Source of the DNA: an uncultured Verrucomicrobiota bacterium
Lineage (GTDB): Bacteria; Verrucomicrobiota; Kiritimatiellia; RFP12; UBA1067
Direction of reading: 5' to 3'
DNA: 21,291 nucleotides
Assembly: GCA_945947925.1 (NCBI GenBank)
Contig: CAMEZU010000007.1
Coordinates: 1 to 21,291, forward strand
Shown here: positions 6,760-17,700 of the stretch, piece after piece
How positions within the stretch are numbered: the stretch's first letter is position 1
Layout of the letters: every line of letters begins with the position of its first letter
Notes under the pieces: generated by a model
The model's database searches: none
What the model was told of the DNA's origin: nothing
What the model saw: the letters and a program-made list of their open reading frames with translations, nothing else
Position numbers and translations under genes: made by a program

Positions 6760-6768
6760 TGATAGAAT
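6760..6768 (+). promoter_or_regulatory. Extended -10 promoter (TGA-TAGAAT) of the FHA-MoxR operon
   Basis: TG-A-TAGAAT lies within TTTGATAGAATAG (6758-6770), identical over 13 bases to the site at 3031-3043. It is preceded by an AT-rich run of eight T. Predicted start near 6775 gives a leader of about 44 bases. Confidence 0.6.
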
Positions 6769-6805
6769 AGATATGTATACAATTTGAAATTCCGCTGTCT
6801 ACCCC

Positions 6806-6814
6806 AAAAGGAAC
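6806..6814 (+). promoter_or_regulatory. Shine-Dalgarno site of the FHA-MoxR gene
   Basis: AAAAGGAAC places AGG seven bases before the ATG at 6819. This supports that ATG over the TTG at 6816. Confidence 0.6.
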
Positions 6815-6818
6815 TTTG

Positions 6819-8212
<1,394 letters not shown>

Positions 8213-8213
<1 letters not shown>

Positions 8214-9151
8214 TGTCCGGCGCCAAACAGCCTGAGTACATGAAGTGGCTGCCGCCGTCCACGACGGCAACCATTTCGCGGTGCGAGTTCTTCGGGCGGA
8301 CGATGAAGTCGGGCTTCATCTCCGGTCGTCACCGTTCGCCGAAGAAGGGCAACTCGGTCGAATTCGCCGAGCACCGCCAGTACATGCCGGGCGACGACCT
8401 GCGGACGCTGGACTGGAAGGTCCTCGGTCGCAAGGACCGCCTTTACATCCGCCAGTACGAGGAGGAGACGAACCTCCGCACGACGATTCTGCTCGACTGT
8501 TCGGGGTCGATGGCCTACGACGGCGACGCGGCGGCGGAGCTGGGCGGGCGGCACCTCTCGAAGTTCGACTACGCGCGGTACCTGACGGCGGGTCTCACGT
8601 ACATGCTGGCGGGTCAGCAGGACGCGGTCGGCCTCGTCACCTTCGACACGAAGATCCGCGAGTACCTGCCGGCGCGGTCCTCCGCCTCGCAGACGCGCCG
8701 CATCCTGGAGACGCTCGACAAGGCGAAGCCGGGGCACGAGACGGATCCCGCGCCCGTGTTCGACGACATCGCCGAGCGCATTCCGAGCCGCGGGCTCGTG
8801 GTCATCGTCTCAGACCTCTTCACGTCCGACGTGACGGCGCTCCTGAAGGCGCTCCACCACTTCCACTTCCGGAAGCACGAGATCGTGGTCCTGCACGTGA
8901 TGGCCGACGAGGAGATCTCGTTCAGTTTCGACGGCCACGTCCATTTCGACAATCTCGAAGGGAAGGACGAGCTGCTGCTCGACGCGCAGTCGGTGCGCGC
9001 GAGCTATCTCGAGCAGGTCAACGAATTCCTCAAGAAGGTCGGCGACGGCGTCCGCAAGATGGGCGCCGACTACGCGCCGATGAACACGAAGATCCCGTTC
9101 GACAAGGCGCTTGTCGACTATTTGTCCCGCCGCCGGAGCGGGGGACGGTGA
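8213..9151 (+). CDS. DUF58 family protein (vWA-like)
   Basis: A 312-residue soluble protein beginning at an ATG inside the stop of the moxR-like gene (TGATG). An upstream opening in the same frame is antisense-like low-complexity translation and was not used. The DUF58 signature is clear: FAEHRQYMPGDDLRTLDWKV, then RLYIRQYEEE. It is followed by a vWA-like fold with a metal-site motif DCSGSM (D95-S97-S99), as in other DUF58 proteins. It has no transmembrane segment. DUF58 proteins are almost always encoded beside MoxR ATPases and are thought to be their client or partner. The role here would be to link the FHA-MoxR ATPase with the membrane vWA proteins that follow. Confidence 0.93.
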
Positions 9152-9165
9152 GGAGAGGCTAGTCC

Positions 9166-12072
9166 ATGCAGTTCTTCAACATGCTCATGCTGGGCGGGCT
9201 TGCCGCGGTCGCGATCCCGATCATCATCCAGATCCTGACGCGCAAGAACGTCCGCCGCATCAGCTGGGGCGCCTGGCTGTTCCTCGACAAGACGATGAAG
9301 AAGCGCCGGCGCAAGGTGCTGCTCGAGGATATCCTCCTGCTCGCCTGCCGCTGTCTCGCGCTGGCGCTGCTGGCGCTGGCGTTCGCGCGTCCGTTCATCG
9401 ACCCCGCTTCGTCGGTTCCCTGGGGCGTGACGCTGCCGCTTCTGCTGCTCGCGATCTGCTGTTCGGGCGCGTCGATGGCACTGTGGCGCTATCCGCGGCT
9501 CAAGAAGGCGATGCTGTACGGCGGCGGCGTTCTCTTCGCGCTCGTGATCGCGTCCGTCGTCTTCGAGCGCTACCTCAACCTCAAGCGGCTGGGCAAGGAT
9601 GCGGACCGCGACGTCGTGCTGCTGCTCGACGCCTCGGCCTCAATGTCGCTCGTCAACGACGAGGCGGGCAAGACCAACTTCGAGCTGGCGCTCGAGGAGG
9701 CGCGCAAGTGCGTCCAGCAGTCGCCCGGCGGCACGAGCTTCTCGGTCGTGCTCGGCGGACCCGTTCCGCAGGTGTTGAACGACGTGCCCGTCTCGGACCG
9801 CAAGATCGTGATGGACACGCTCGACAGCGTGGAGAAGCGGTATGCGGACGGGAGTCTCCGCGGCACGATGCAGATCGCCGGCAGCCTGACGGCAGCGGGG
9901 GTCGTCCTCCAGTCTGGACACAGCCCGGTCAAGCAGGTTGTGGTCTTCGGCGACGGACAGGCGGAGGGCTGGCATCTCGACGACGAGGGCAGCGACCGCT
10001 GGGCGGCGATCTCCCGGAGCTTCTCGACGTTGCAGATCGCCCCGCAGGTCGTCTGGCGCACGCTCGAGATGCCGAAGGACATCTGCAACCTGGCGGTGAC
10101 GTCGATCCGTCCGATGACCGAGGTCGTCGGACGGGGCAGCAAGGTGACGTTCGAGGTGACGGTCCGCAACGCCGGCGGTGAGCCGGTCACGCCGAGCGAC
10201 GTCACGTTCACGGCCGGCGGCAGGACGTACAGCCTGAAGGAGCAGGGAACGAAGCGCCGGGGCGACGACGCGGCGCTGGCGACGCTGGCGGCGGGCCAAT
10301 CGCAGGTCTTCCGCTTCACGCACACGTTCGCCGAGTCGGGCGCGACCACGGTCTCGGCCGTCGTCGAGACGGACGGCAAGGACTGCATTCCCTCGGACGA
10401 CCGCTGCGAATTCTCGATGCCGGTTCTGGAGTCCGTCCGCGTGCTGCTGATCGACGGACAGGGCCGCGGCGTTGCGGGGCGCGGCGCCTCCACGTTCTAC
10501 CTGAAGGCCGCGCTGCGGCCGGAGCTGGCCGCGCTGAGCGCCGGCGCGAAGCCGCCGGACTACCTGGTCGAGACGGTGCTGGACGACGTGCCGGGCGCCG
10601 AGGCGCGGACGTATTTCACGGACTTCGCGGCCGTCGTCCTCTCCGACGTCCGGCAGATGTCCGACAAGACGATGGCGCTTCTGGCGGAGTTCGTCCACGG
10701 CGGCGGCGGGCTTTTCGTGCTGCCGGGCCTCGGGACGGACGAGGCGTGCTTCGGCCGGTGGGCGTTCGAGGGGCAGAAGGTCCTGCCGGCGCCGGTCGGG
10801 CCGTTCCGCCCGAACAAGGCCGCGCTCGACCCCTCGGCCTTCGGCGGCATGTTGCAGCGCTTCCGCACGGGAACCGACCTCGGGAGCGCCGTGCCCGAGC
10901 GCCGGATGGCCTTCGGCGAGGGGTGGGAGCCGGGCACGGAGGTCGTCGCGAAGCTTGACGACGGGTCTCCGTTCGTCCTGGCGCGATCCTTCGGCGGCGG
11001 CCTTGTCGTGGAGACGGCGGCGCCGTTCGACATCTCGTCCGGTCTCGTCACGAAGCGCGGATTCCTACCGATGGTGCACGAGATCGCCTACGCGCTGGCG
11101 CGTCCGATCGCGGTCGGGCTGGACATCCCGCCGGCCGAGAAGCTGACGCTGTTCCTCGGCAAGGTGCCCAAGAGGACCGGCCTTCTTGGAGCCTACTATT
11201 CTTCGCGCGACGCGAAGGAGGCGACGGCCTATCGGGTCGACGACCGGATCAGCTTCGACTGGGGGAAGGGTTCTCCCGCAGCCGGCATTCCGGCGGATGA
11301 CTTCAAGGTCGAGTGGCGTGGTCGGCTCAAGCCGCCGGAGACGGGGAAGTACAAGTTCATCCTCGACGGTCGCGGTGACAGGTTCTCGCTGTCGATCGGG
11401 GGAAACAATGTGGGTAACTGGAGCGACATCACGCTTGATGCGTCGAAGACCTATCTGGTGAAGCTGGTGTTCGAGGAGGAGAAGGACGACGCCTTCGTCC
11501 AGCTCAGGTGGCGTCGGCCGGGGAAGCGCGACCGCGACGAGACGGTTCCGGCGTCCGTCTTCACGGCCGAGGTCGCCGGACCCGTCGACGCGGGCGAGCT
11601 CGTCCAGGTGACGGGTCCGCACGACCTGCCGATCAAGGGCGAGATCTACCAGGACGGCATCAATCTCTTCCTGCACATCGCCCGGAGCCTCGTGCCGGGA
11701 CGCTACGTGACCGAGCTCCGTCCGGAACAGGACGGCATTCGGCCGTGGATCTCGGGCGCGCTCGATCCGGAAGGGGGCCGCATCATCTTCTCGGTCTCGG
11801 CCAACGACGACGAGTCGCGGCTCGAGATCGCCACCGCCGAGGAACTCCAGGCCGTCGCCGGTCGTCACGGGCTTCAGATGAAGATGGCCGGCTGTCTCGA
11901 CGACGTCGTCAAGGCCCTGAACGGCGAGAGCTTCGGCAAGGAGATCTGGCGCACGCTCGCCTGGATCGCCTTTCTGCTTCTCGTCCTCGAGCCGGCGGTG
12001 TCCCGGTGGATCGCAGTCAACCGCCGGACGGGCGACATCATTGACACGGAGGGTTCATGGATCAAAACCTAA
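9166..12072 (+). CDS. BatA-like membrane vWA protein with PA14 domain
   Basis: The start at 9166 has GAGGAGAGG 8-16 bases upstream. The N-terminus is the BatA/aerotolerance type: a helix at about 5-23, the basic segment RKNVRRISWGAWLFLD, and a helix at about 50-73. Two more helices lie near 85-105 and 111-131. A vWA domain follows with metal-site motif DASAS (D155-S159), then a CARDB-like beta domain (about 305-425), and a class I glutamine-amidotransferase-like segment (about 424-560) without an obvious catalytic triad. A PA14 domain sits at about 670-805 (LLGAYYSSR, WRGRLKPPETGKYKFIL, FSLSIGG, VQLRWRRPG). A final helix is near 926-945. PA14 domains often bind carbohydrate, so the large middle part is probably outside the cytoplasmic membrane. 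At 968 aa it is far longer than classic BatA. The stop overlaps the next gene by 16 bases. Confidence 0.88.
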   Translation: MQFFNMLMLGGLAAVAIPIIIQILTRKNVRRISWGAWLFLDKTMKKRRRKVLLEDILLLACRCLALALLALAFARPFIDPASSVPWGVTLPLLLLAICCSGASMALWRYPRLKKAMLYGGGVLFALVIASVVFERYLNLKRLGKDADRDVVLLLDASASMSLVNDEAGKTNFELALEEARKCVQQSPGGTSFSVVLGGPVPQVLNDVPVSDRKIVMDTLDSVEKRYADGSLRGTMQIAGSLTAAGVVLQSGHSPVKQVVVFGDGQAEGWHLDDEGSDRWAAISRSFSTLQIAPQVVWRTLEMPKDICNLAVTSIRPMTEVVGRGSKVTFEVTVRNAGGEPVTPSDVTFTAGGRTYSLKEQGTKRRGDDAALATLAAGQSQVFRFTHTFAESGATTVSAVVETDGKDCIPSDDRCEFSMPVLESVRVLLIDGQGRGVAGRGASTFYLKAALRPELAALSAGAKPPDYLVETVLDDVPGAEARTYFTDFAAVVLSDVRQMSDKTMALLAEFVHGGGGLFVLPGLGTDEACFGRWAFEGQKVLPAPVGPFRPNKAALDPSAFGGMLQRFRTGTDLGSAVPERRMAFGEGWEPGTEVVAKLDDGSPFVLARSFGGGLVVETAAPFDISSGLVTKRGFLPMVHEIAYALARPIAVGLDIPPAEKLTLFLGKVPKRTGLLGAYYSSRDAKEATAYRVDDRISFDWGKGSPAAGIPADDFKVEWRGRLKPPETGKYKFILDGRGDRFSLSIGGNNVGNWSDITLDASKTYLVKLVFEEEKDDAFVQLRWRRPGKRDRDETVPASVFTAEVAGPVDAGELVQVTGPHDLPIKGEIYQDGINLFLHIARSLVPGRYVTELRPEQDGIRPWISGALDPEGGRIIFSVSANDDESRLEIATAEELQAVAGRHGLQMKMAGCLDDVVKALNGESFGKEIWRTLAWIAFLLLVLEPAVSRWIAVNRRTGDIIDTEGSWIKT

Positions 12073-14768
12073 ATCGCGCGGACCTGCTGCCCGAGTCGAT
12101 CTCGACCGGGCTGCTTCTCGCCCTGGCGGCGTTCGGCATCGCCGCCTGGGCGGTGTCCCATTGGGCGCTGCGGCGGTACGGGTCGAACAAGTTCGGCCTG
12201 TGGGTGCGGGCGCTGATCGGCGTCATTCCCGGAACGGCCGCCTGGTGGCTCTCCTTCCAGGCGCTGTCGCGCTTCGTCTTCTTCCAGACCTCGACGTCCC
12301 TCCCTGTTCTTTCCGTTGTCGGCGGCATGGTGCTGGAGGCCGTTTCGGCGTTCTACGTGCACGAAGGCGCGCGCATCCCGCCCCGGGTGGCCCGCGTGCT
12401 CGTCGCGTGCCGGATGGCGGCGGTCTCGGCCGTCCTGTTCATGCTGGCGCAGCCGGTGGTCATCGGCGAGCGCGAACGTGACGTCCACCGCCGCGCGGTT
12501 CTCCTGATCGACGACTCGTCCTCCATGAACTTCGAGGACGCGCAGATGACCGCGGAGGAGCGCGCCGACCTCGAGGAGGCGCTGGGTGAGGGCGGCCTTC
12601 CCGCGATGACCCGCTACGAGATGGTCCGCCGTCTGCTGGCGGTCCGCGGCGAGAACAACCCGTTCCGGTCCTCGATGCGCAACCTCACGGTTGACCTGTT
12701 CCGCTTCGGCAACGGCATCGAGGCGCTGTCCGAGCTGGAGGAAGGGCACGACATGACGCCGCGGGACCCGAAGGAGCAGATGTTCCGGTCGACGACGGAC
12801 TACTGCACGGCCCTTGAGAAGGTGCTGACGGAGCTGCCGGCGGAAGAGGTCTCGAGCATTCTCCTGATGACGGACGGACGTCATAACGGACCGTCGGGCG
12901 TCGGCTCGCTCGCGCGCCGCTTCGGCGCCTATCACATCCGCGTCGACTCGGTTGTCGTCGGCGGCACCGTGAAGCCGTTCGACATCGCGATCGCCTCGGT
13001 CGACGCCCCCGAGTCCGTCTTCAAGGGCGACAAGGTCCGCTTTACCGTCGTCGTCCGGGCGACCGGCGCGAACGGACGCGAGGCCTCGCTTGTCTTCAAG
13101 AACGACTCGATGGCGATCCTGGAGGAGAAGAAGTTCACGGTCGACAGCGACGACTGGGTCCGCGAGTTCAAGTTCACGGACACGCCGAAGGACTGCGACA
13201 TCTACCGCTACTTCTTCGAGATCCCGAGCTTCGACGGCGAGCTCTTCAAGAACAACAACCGGCGCGACATCGACGTCGCCGTCTCGAACGACCGCACCAA
13301 CGTGCTGCTCGTCGACGACCGGCCGCGCTGGGAGTACCGCTACCTCCGCAACCTCTTCTACGGACGTGACAAGTCGGTGCACCTGCAGGACTGGCTCGTC
13401 CATCCCGACACGATCGAGGGCCTGCCCTCGCCCGCGCTGCCGCCCGCGAGCGCGTCGCGCGAGTTCGGCGACTCCGCCGCCGGCGGCTTCCCGGAATCGC
13501 TTGACGAATGGCGCAAGTTCGACATCATCATCCTCGGCGACATCGGCGAGGACGTGCTGACGCCCTCCGTCGTCGACTGCATCAGAACCTGTGTTGAGGA
13601 ACGGGGCGCGTTGCTCGTCCTGATCTCCGGTTCGGAGAAGATGCCCTACGCGATCCGCAGCGCGGCGTTCCGCGAGCTGATGCCGGTCGAAGTCGAGCCT
13701 TCCGACGAATCCCATCGCGACGCCCCCGAGGCCGACTTCCGCCTGGCGCTGGCCTCGTCCGGACGCGCCCATGCCGTCATGAGCCAGAGCTCCTCGGCCT
13801 ACGAGAGCGAGGAACTCTGGGAGAACATGCCCGACTTCCACTGGCGACTGCCGATCGGAAGCGTGAAGGAGGGGACGGACGTCCTCGCCTACGCCCGGCC
13901 CAAGCAGGGGTCGGTGTTCCTGGACGCCGGCTCCGACGCCGAGTCCGTCGCCGCCGCGATGGAGACGGATCCCGACGGCGCGCTCGAGCGCCTGCGCCGC
14001 CTGCGCGAGGAACAGGATAAGAACGCCCTCATCGTCGCCGCGCAGCGCGGCAAGGGCCGCGTGATGATGATGATGACGGACAGCATCTGGCGCCTGCGCT
14101 CGAAGGGCGGCGACCTTCAGCACCACCGCTTCTGGGGACAGGTCATGCGGTGGGGCGCGGGCGAGCGCCTGCGCGTCGGCGACGCCCATGTGCGTCTCGG
14201 CACGGACCAGCTCCGCTATGGTCCCGGCGAGCCGATCCAGGTCTATGCCCGCGTCCTCGACAACGAGTACAAGGGCGTGGCGGACCTGCCGCTTTCCGTC
14301 ATCCTTCGCGTGAGCGGACGCGAGCGCCGCATCGCGCTGACGATGCGCGAGGGCTCCAACGGCTTCTACGAGGGCGTCATCGCGGAAGGCATCGACCGGC
14401 CCGACGAGTACGACCTCGAGCTCATGTGCGATGAAATCCGCGACCGGCTCGGCTCGCTCTGCCCGAACGGCCGCGTCCTGACCAAGATCCGCGTCGGCAC
14501 GGCCAAGCGTCCGGCCGAGGACGTGGACATCACCTCCACCCGCGAGTACGCCGAGACGCTCGCCCGCGAGACGGGCGGCAAGGTCTATTCGCCGGCCGAC
14601 TACGTCCGGTCTTTCGAGGCCGACCATCCGGTCGATTCCGCCGAGGGGACGAAGTCCGTGCGCGAACGAACCGAGTTCCTTCTCTGGAGCACCCCGCCGC
14701 TTTTCCTCCTCGTCGTCGCCCTCCTGACGGCCGAGTGGATCCTCCGCAAACGCGTTAGACTGTCCTGA
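12057..14768 (+). CDS. Second membrane vWA protein (large, PVC-type)
   Basis: A 903-residue protein starting at an ATG preceded by GGAGGG (12048-12053), inside the end of the previous gene. Four helices lie near residues 16-35, 46-66, 70-92 and 109-130. They are followed by a vWA domain with intact metal-site motif DDSSS (D152-S156) and LLMTDGRHNG. A beta-sandwich domain (about 305-410) and a glutamine-amidotransferase-like fold (from about 415: NVLLVDDRPRWEYRYLRNLF) follow, then a second beta domain (about 715-800). A C-terminal helix lies near 876-896, ending in a basic tail. The architecture matches large vWA membrane proteins found next to MoxR/DUF58/BatA genes in Planctomycetes and relatives; their function is unknown. 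I infer that it pairs with the PA14-bearing protein as a second envelope subunit. Confidence 0.85.
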   Translation: MDQNLNRADLLPESISTGLLLALAAFGIAAWAVSHWALRRYGSNKFGLWVRALIGVIPGTAAWWLSFQALSRFVFFQTSTSLPVLSVVGGMVLEAVSAFYVHEGARIPPRVARVLVACRMAAVSAVLFMLAQPVVIGERERDVHRRAVLLIDDSSSMNFEDAQMTAEERADLEEALGEGGLPAMTRYEMVRRLLAVRGENNPFRSSMRNLTVDLFRFGNGIEALSELEEGHDMTPRDPKEQMFRSTTDYCTALEKVLTELPAEEVSSILLMTDGRHNGPSGVGSLARRFGAYHIRVDSVVVGGTVKPFDIAIASVDAPESVFKGDKVRFTVVVRATGANGREASLVFKNDSMAILEEKKFTVDSDDWVREFKFTDTPKDCDIYRYFFEIPSFDGELFKNNNRRDIDVAVSNDRTNVLLVDDRPRWEYRYLRNLFYGRDKSVHLQDWLVHPDTIEGLPSPALPPASASREFGDSAAGGFPESLDEWRKFDIIILGDIGEDVLTPSVVDCIRTCVEERGALLVLISGSEKMPYAIRSAAFRELMPVEVEPSDESHRDAPEADFRLALASSGRAHAVMSQSSSAYESEELWENMPDFHWRLPIGSVKEGTDVLAYARPKQGSVFLDAGSDAESVAAAMETDPDGALERLRRLREEQDKNALIVAAQRGKGRVMMMMTDSIWRLRSKGGDLQHHRFWGQVMRWGAGERLRVGDAHVRLGTDQLRYGPGEPIQVYARVLDNEYKGVADLPLSVILRVSGRERRIALTMREGSNGFYEGVIAEGIDRPDEYDLELMCDEIRDRLGSLCPNGRVLTKIRVGTAKRPAEDVDITSTREYAETLARETGGKVYSPADYVRSFEADHPVDSAEGTKSVRERTEFLLWSTPPLFLLVVALLTAEWILRKRVRLS

Positions 14769-14773
14769 TCACC

Positions 14774-17700
14774 ATGAGCCGCTTCAACAACATCCCGCCG
14801 GAAATCGCCGTCAAGCTCGACCAGAGCCTCAGCCGCGTGCGGCGCATCCTCTTCACGCGCGGACTGTGCGTCGTGCTGTTCGCCGCCTTCGCCGCCATCC
14901 TGCTGCACATGGCCGTCCTCGCCATGCTCGGTGACGAGTTTCCGCCGTCCGCCGGCTGGTCGCTCTGGGGCATTTCCCTGGTGGCCGTCGGCGTCACGCT
15001 CTGGTTCGCGCTCATGCGTCCGATGCGGCGCAAGTTCACCGCGGCCGAGATCGCCTCCCTCATCGAGCGCAACCATCCGGAGCTCGAGGAGCGCCTGTCG
15101 ACCGTCGTCGAACTGGCCGCGACCGGCGACCTCGAGGCCTCCTCGAGCCTGTTGGCCGAAATCACCCGAGCGGCCGTGCTGGACGCCGGCAAGGTCTCGC
15201 CCAAACGCGAGTTCACGCAGCGCACCGTGAAACCCCGCCTGCTGGCGGCGCTGTCCGTCATCCTGATCCTCGGGCTCCTCTTCCTCGTCTTCCGCGGCAA
15301 CGCCATGCGCCTGTTCGTCAAGGCGCTCAATCCGTCGTCGACGATCGGCAATATCTATTCCGCTTCGATGGACATCGTGCCGAACGGCGATCGGACGGTC
15401 GTTCGCGGCACGTCCTTCGAGATCACGCTGCGCGACACGTCCGGCGGCGGCGCGAAGGCCTACGTCTACACCGACGCCGGCAGCGGCGAGGTCCGCGAGC
15501 GCATGACGCTCGTCTCGGGCGGTGACGGCGCCGACACCTACAGCTACGTCTACCCGCGCGTCGAGAGCGACTTCTCCTACCGCATCAAGCGCGGCCGTGC
15601 GCTGAGCGACATCTTCCGCGTGAAGGTTGTCGATCCGCCCGCCTTCACCGACCAGAAGATCGTCGTCGCCCATCCCGCCTACACTGGGCGTCCGCCGGAC
15701 ACCAACGTGAAGGACGGCACGATTGTCGGCCTGCCCGCGTCCGCCGTCACGGTCAGCGTCAGGCCGAACAAGCCGGGCCTTTCCGGCACGCTGGAGCTTC
15801 CGGGGGACCTCCGGCTCGAATCGTCCGAGGACGCCGACGGCCATCTCGTTTGGTCGTTCGAACTGCCCCCTGGCATGTCCGGCGCCTGGAGCATCCGCGT
15901 CCGTGACGAGAACGGATTCGAGAACGTGCCCGAGCGGAACACGGTCCGGACGGTCCGCGACGAGCCTCCGCGAATCCGCCTGACCGCGCCCGAGGTCCTG
16001 ACCGTGGCGCTTCCGCGCACCGGCGAGCTGCCGCTCGGCTGGGAGATCGTCGAGGACTTCGGCCTGTCGCGCACGATGCTCGAGATGTGCGTGGGCGTCG
16101 GCACCTGGGAAGAGGTGACGTCCCTCGACTCCTACAAGACCAACGGCGTCACCTGGGTCGGCAGCAGGCTCGAGCCGTTCATCAACAAGGAGTTCGGCGA
16201 CGCCGCCGTGGCCCGCTTCCGCGTGAAGGCCTACGACAACCAGCCTGACGACCCCACCGGCGCCGTCACCAACTGGGCCGTCTCGGCCGAGGTCACCGTC
16301 GAGCTCTCGTCCGATCCCTCCGCCTCGTCTCTCGCCCGTCAGAGCCTCAAGGCCCAGATCGAGGCCGGCAAGAAGGGCGGCGAGAACATCAAGCGCTATC
16401 TCGGCTGGTCGAAAGGCAACCTCCACGAGTCCGGAGGCTGGTTCCGGCACGCGGAGAAGGATCCCCGGAGCTGGCAGGCGCAGAACGTTGGCAAGAAGCT
16501 CGCCGAGGGCAAGGGCAACTTCGCCAACGCCGAACGCCTGCTGAACGAGCTCATCGCGAGCCTCGAGGAAAGCCGCCTGCAGGCCGGCGCCGACATGTAC
16601 CGTCCTCTCCTCGAAAGCGCCTTCGCGCCGGCCCGCATGAAGATCGACGACATCTTCACGATCGCCCGCAACACGGACAAGAGCACCGCCTGCGGGGAGG
16701 CCGAGAAGCTCATCCAGGACTGCATCAACGCCTTTGACGAGGTGCAGAAGCGTTTTGACGCGCTCTCCAGGCGAGCCATGGACCTGCAGAAGCTCGAGGA
16801 ATACGCCGAACGCGAGAAGCTGCTGGCCGAGCTTTCCGAACGGGGCGAGATCGATCCCCAGACCCTTGCCGACCAGCAGGAGAAGCTCGAGTCGTCGTTC
16901 AACGAGGAATTCAAGGACGAGCTCAAGAAGAAGGAACTCGGCTGGCAGAAGGACGTGGCCAAACGCCTTGAAGAGCGCGCCGAGAAACTCGCCGAGCGCC
17001 AGGAAGCGCTGAAAGAGAAGGCCGAGGCCGCCAAGGACGGGTCCGAGGAGGACCGGCAGAAGGTCGCCTCCGAGGAGAAGAAGCTCGCCAACGACATCCG
17101 CAAACTCGCCCGAGAGACGTCCGAACTCAAGAACAATGTCGAGCGCGTGACTGGTCCCTATCAGGACGATCCCGCCAAGGCCGCCGAACCGATTGCCGAG
17201 GCGGCCAGCGACGAATGGTCGGCCGCCAACAAGGCCGACAAGGCCGCCAAGGCTGCCGAGTCCGGCGACCTCGCCGAGGCCTTCGAGAACATGCAGGCCG
17301 CCCAGGACGCCCTCGCCGAGGCCAAGGCCCAGCTCCATGCCGCCCAGGACAGCATCGCCGAAGCGAACAAGGGCCTAGCCGAGGACGCCGCCGAATTTCG
17401 CGAAATGTCCGACGCCCTCCACGAGGCGACCGAAGCCGCCAAGGCCGCCGCCCAGGAAGCCGCCGAACAGGCCGCCCAGCAAGGTGGCGAGCAGCAGTCC
17501 GGCGAGCAGCAGTCTGGTGAGCAACAGTCTGGTGAGCATCAAGGCGGCGAGCAGCAACAGGGCGGCCAGCAGCCGAGCGCGGCTCAGCAGAAGGCCCGGC
17601 AGGCGGCGCTGGATGCGGCCCGGCAGCTGCAGCAGAAGGCCCAGCAGCAGGCGGAGCAGGGGAACCTTCCGTTCGACCAGTTCCACCAGGACGCCCAGCA

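Larger units (their letters stand above)
6596..6818. other. Intergenic region before the FHA-MoxR operon
   Basis: A 223-bp gap, the longest in the window. It holds a GC-rich first half with an 18-bp inverted repeat, a T8 run at 6753-6760, an extended -10 promoter, a second possible -10 (TACAAT, 6778-6783), and an SD before the ATG at 6819. I see no convincing gene in it. The antisense frame stays open but looks like random GC-rich translation. Confidence 0.6.

Noticed and set aside
6753..6760. T8 run as an intrinsic terminator
   Set aside because: No stable stem lies directly upstream, and the run is part of the AT-rich promoter region.
9111..10181. Plus-strand alternative frame of 356 codons over the BatA-like gene
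   Set aside because: Arg/Gly-rich shadow; the other frame has clear BatA, vWA and PA14 features.
12069..14627. Minus-strand open frame of 852 codons opposite the second vWA gene
   Set aside because: Same reason: His/Arg/Val-rich antisense translation with no motif.
14600..17338. Minus-strand open frame of 912 codons opposite the DUF4175-like gene
   Set aside because: Antisense shadow; Leu/Gly/Asp-rich without recognisable domains, and the plus-strand gene is coupled to its neighbours.
17486..17560. CRISPR-like array
   Set aside because: The 15-bp units are directly contiguous, have no spacers, and encode an in-frame pentapeptide repeat.
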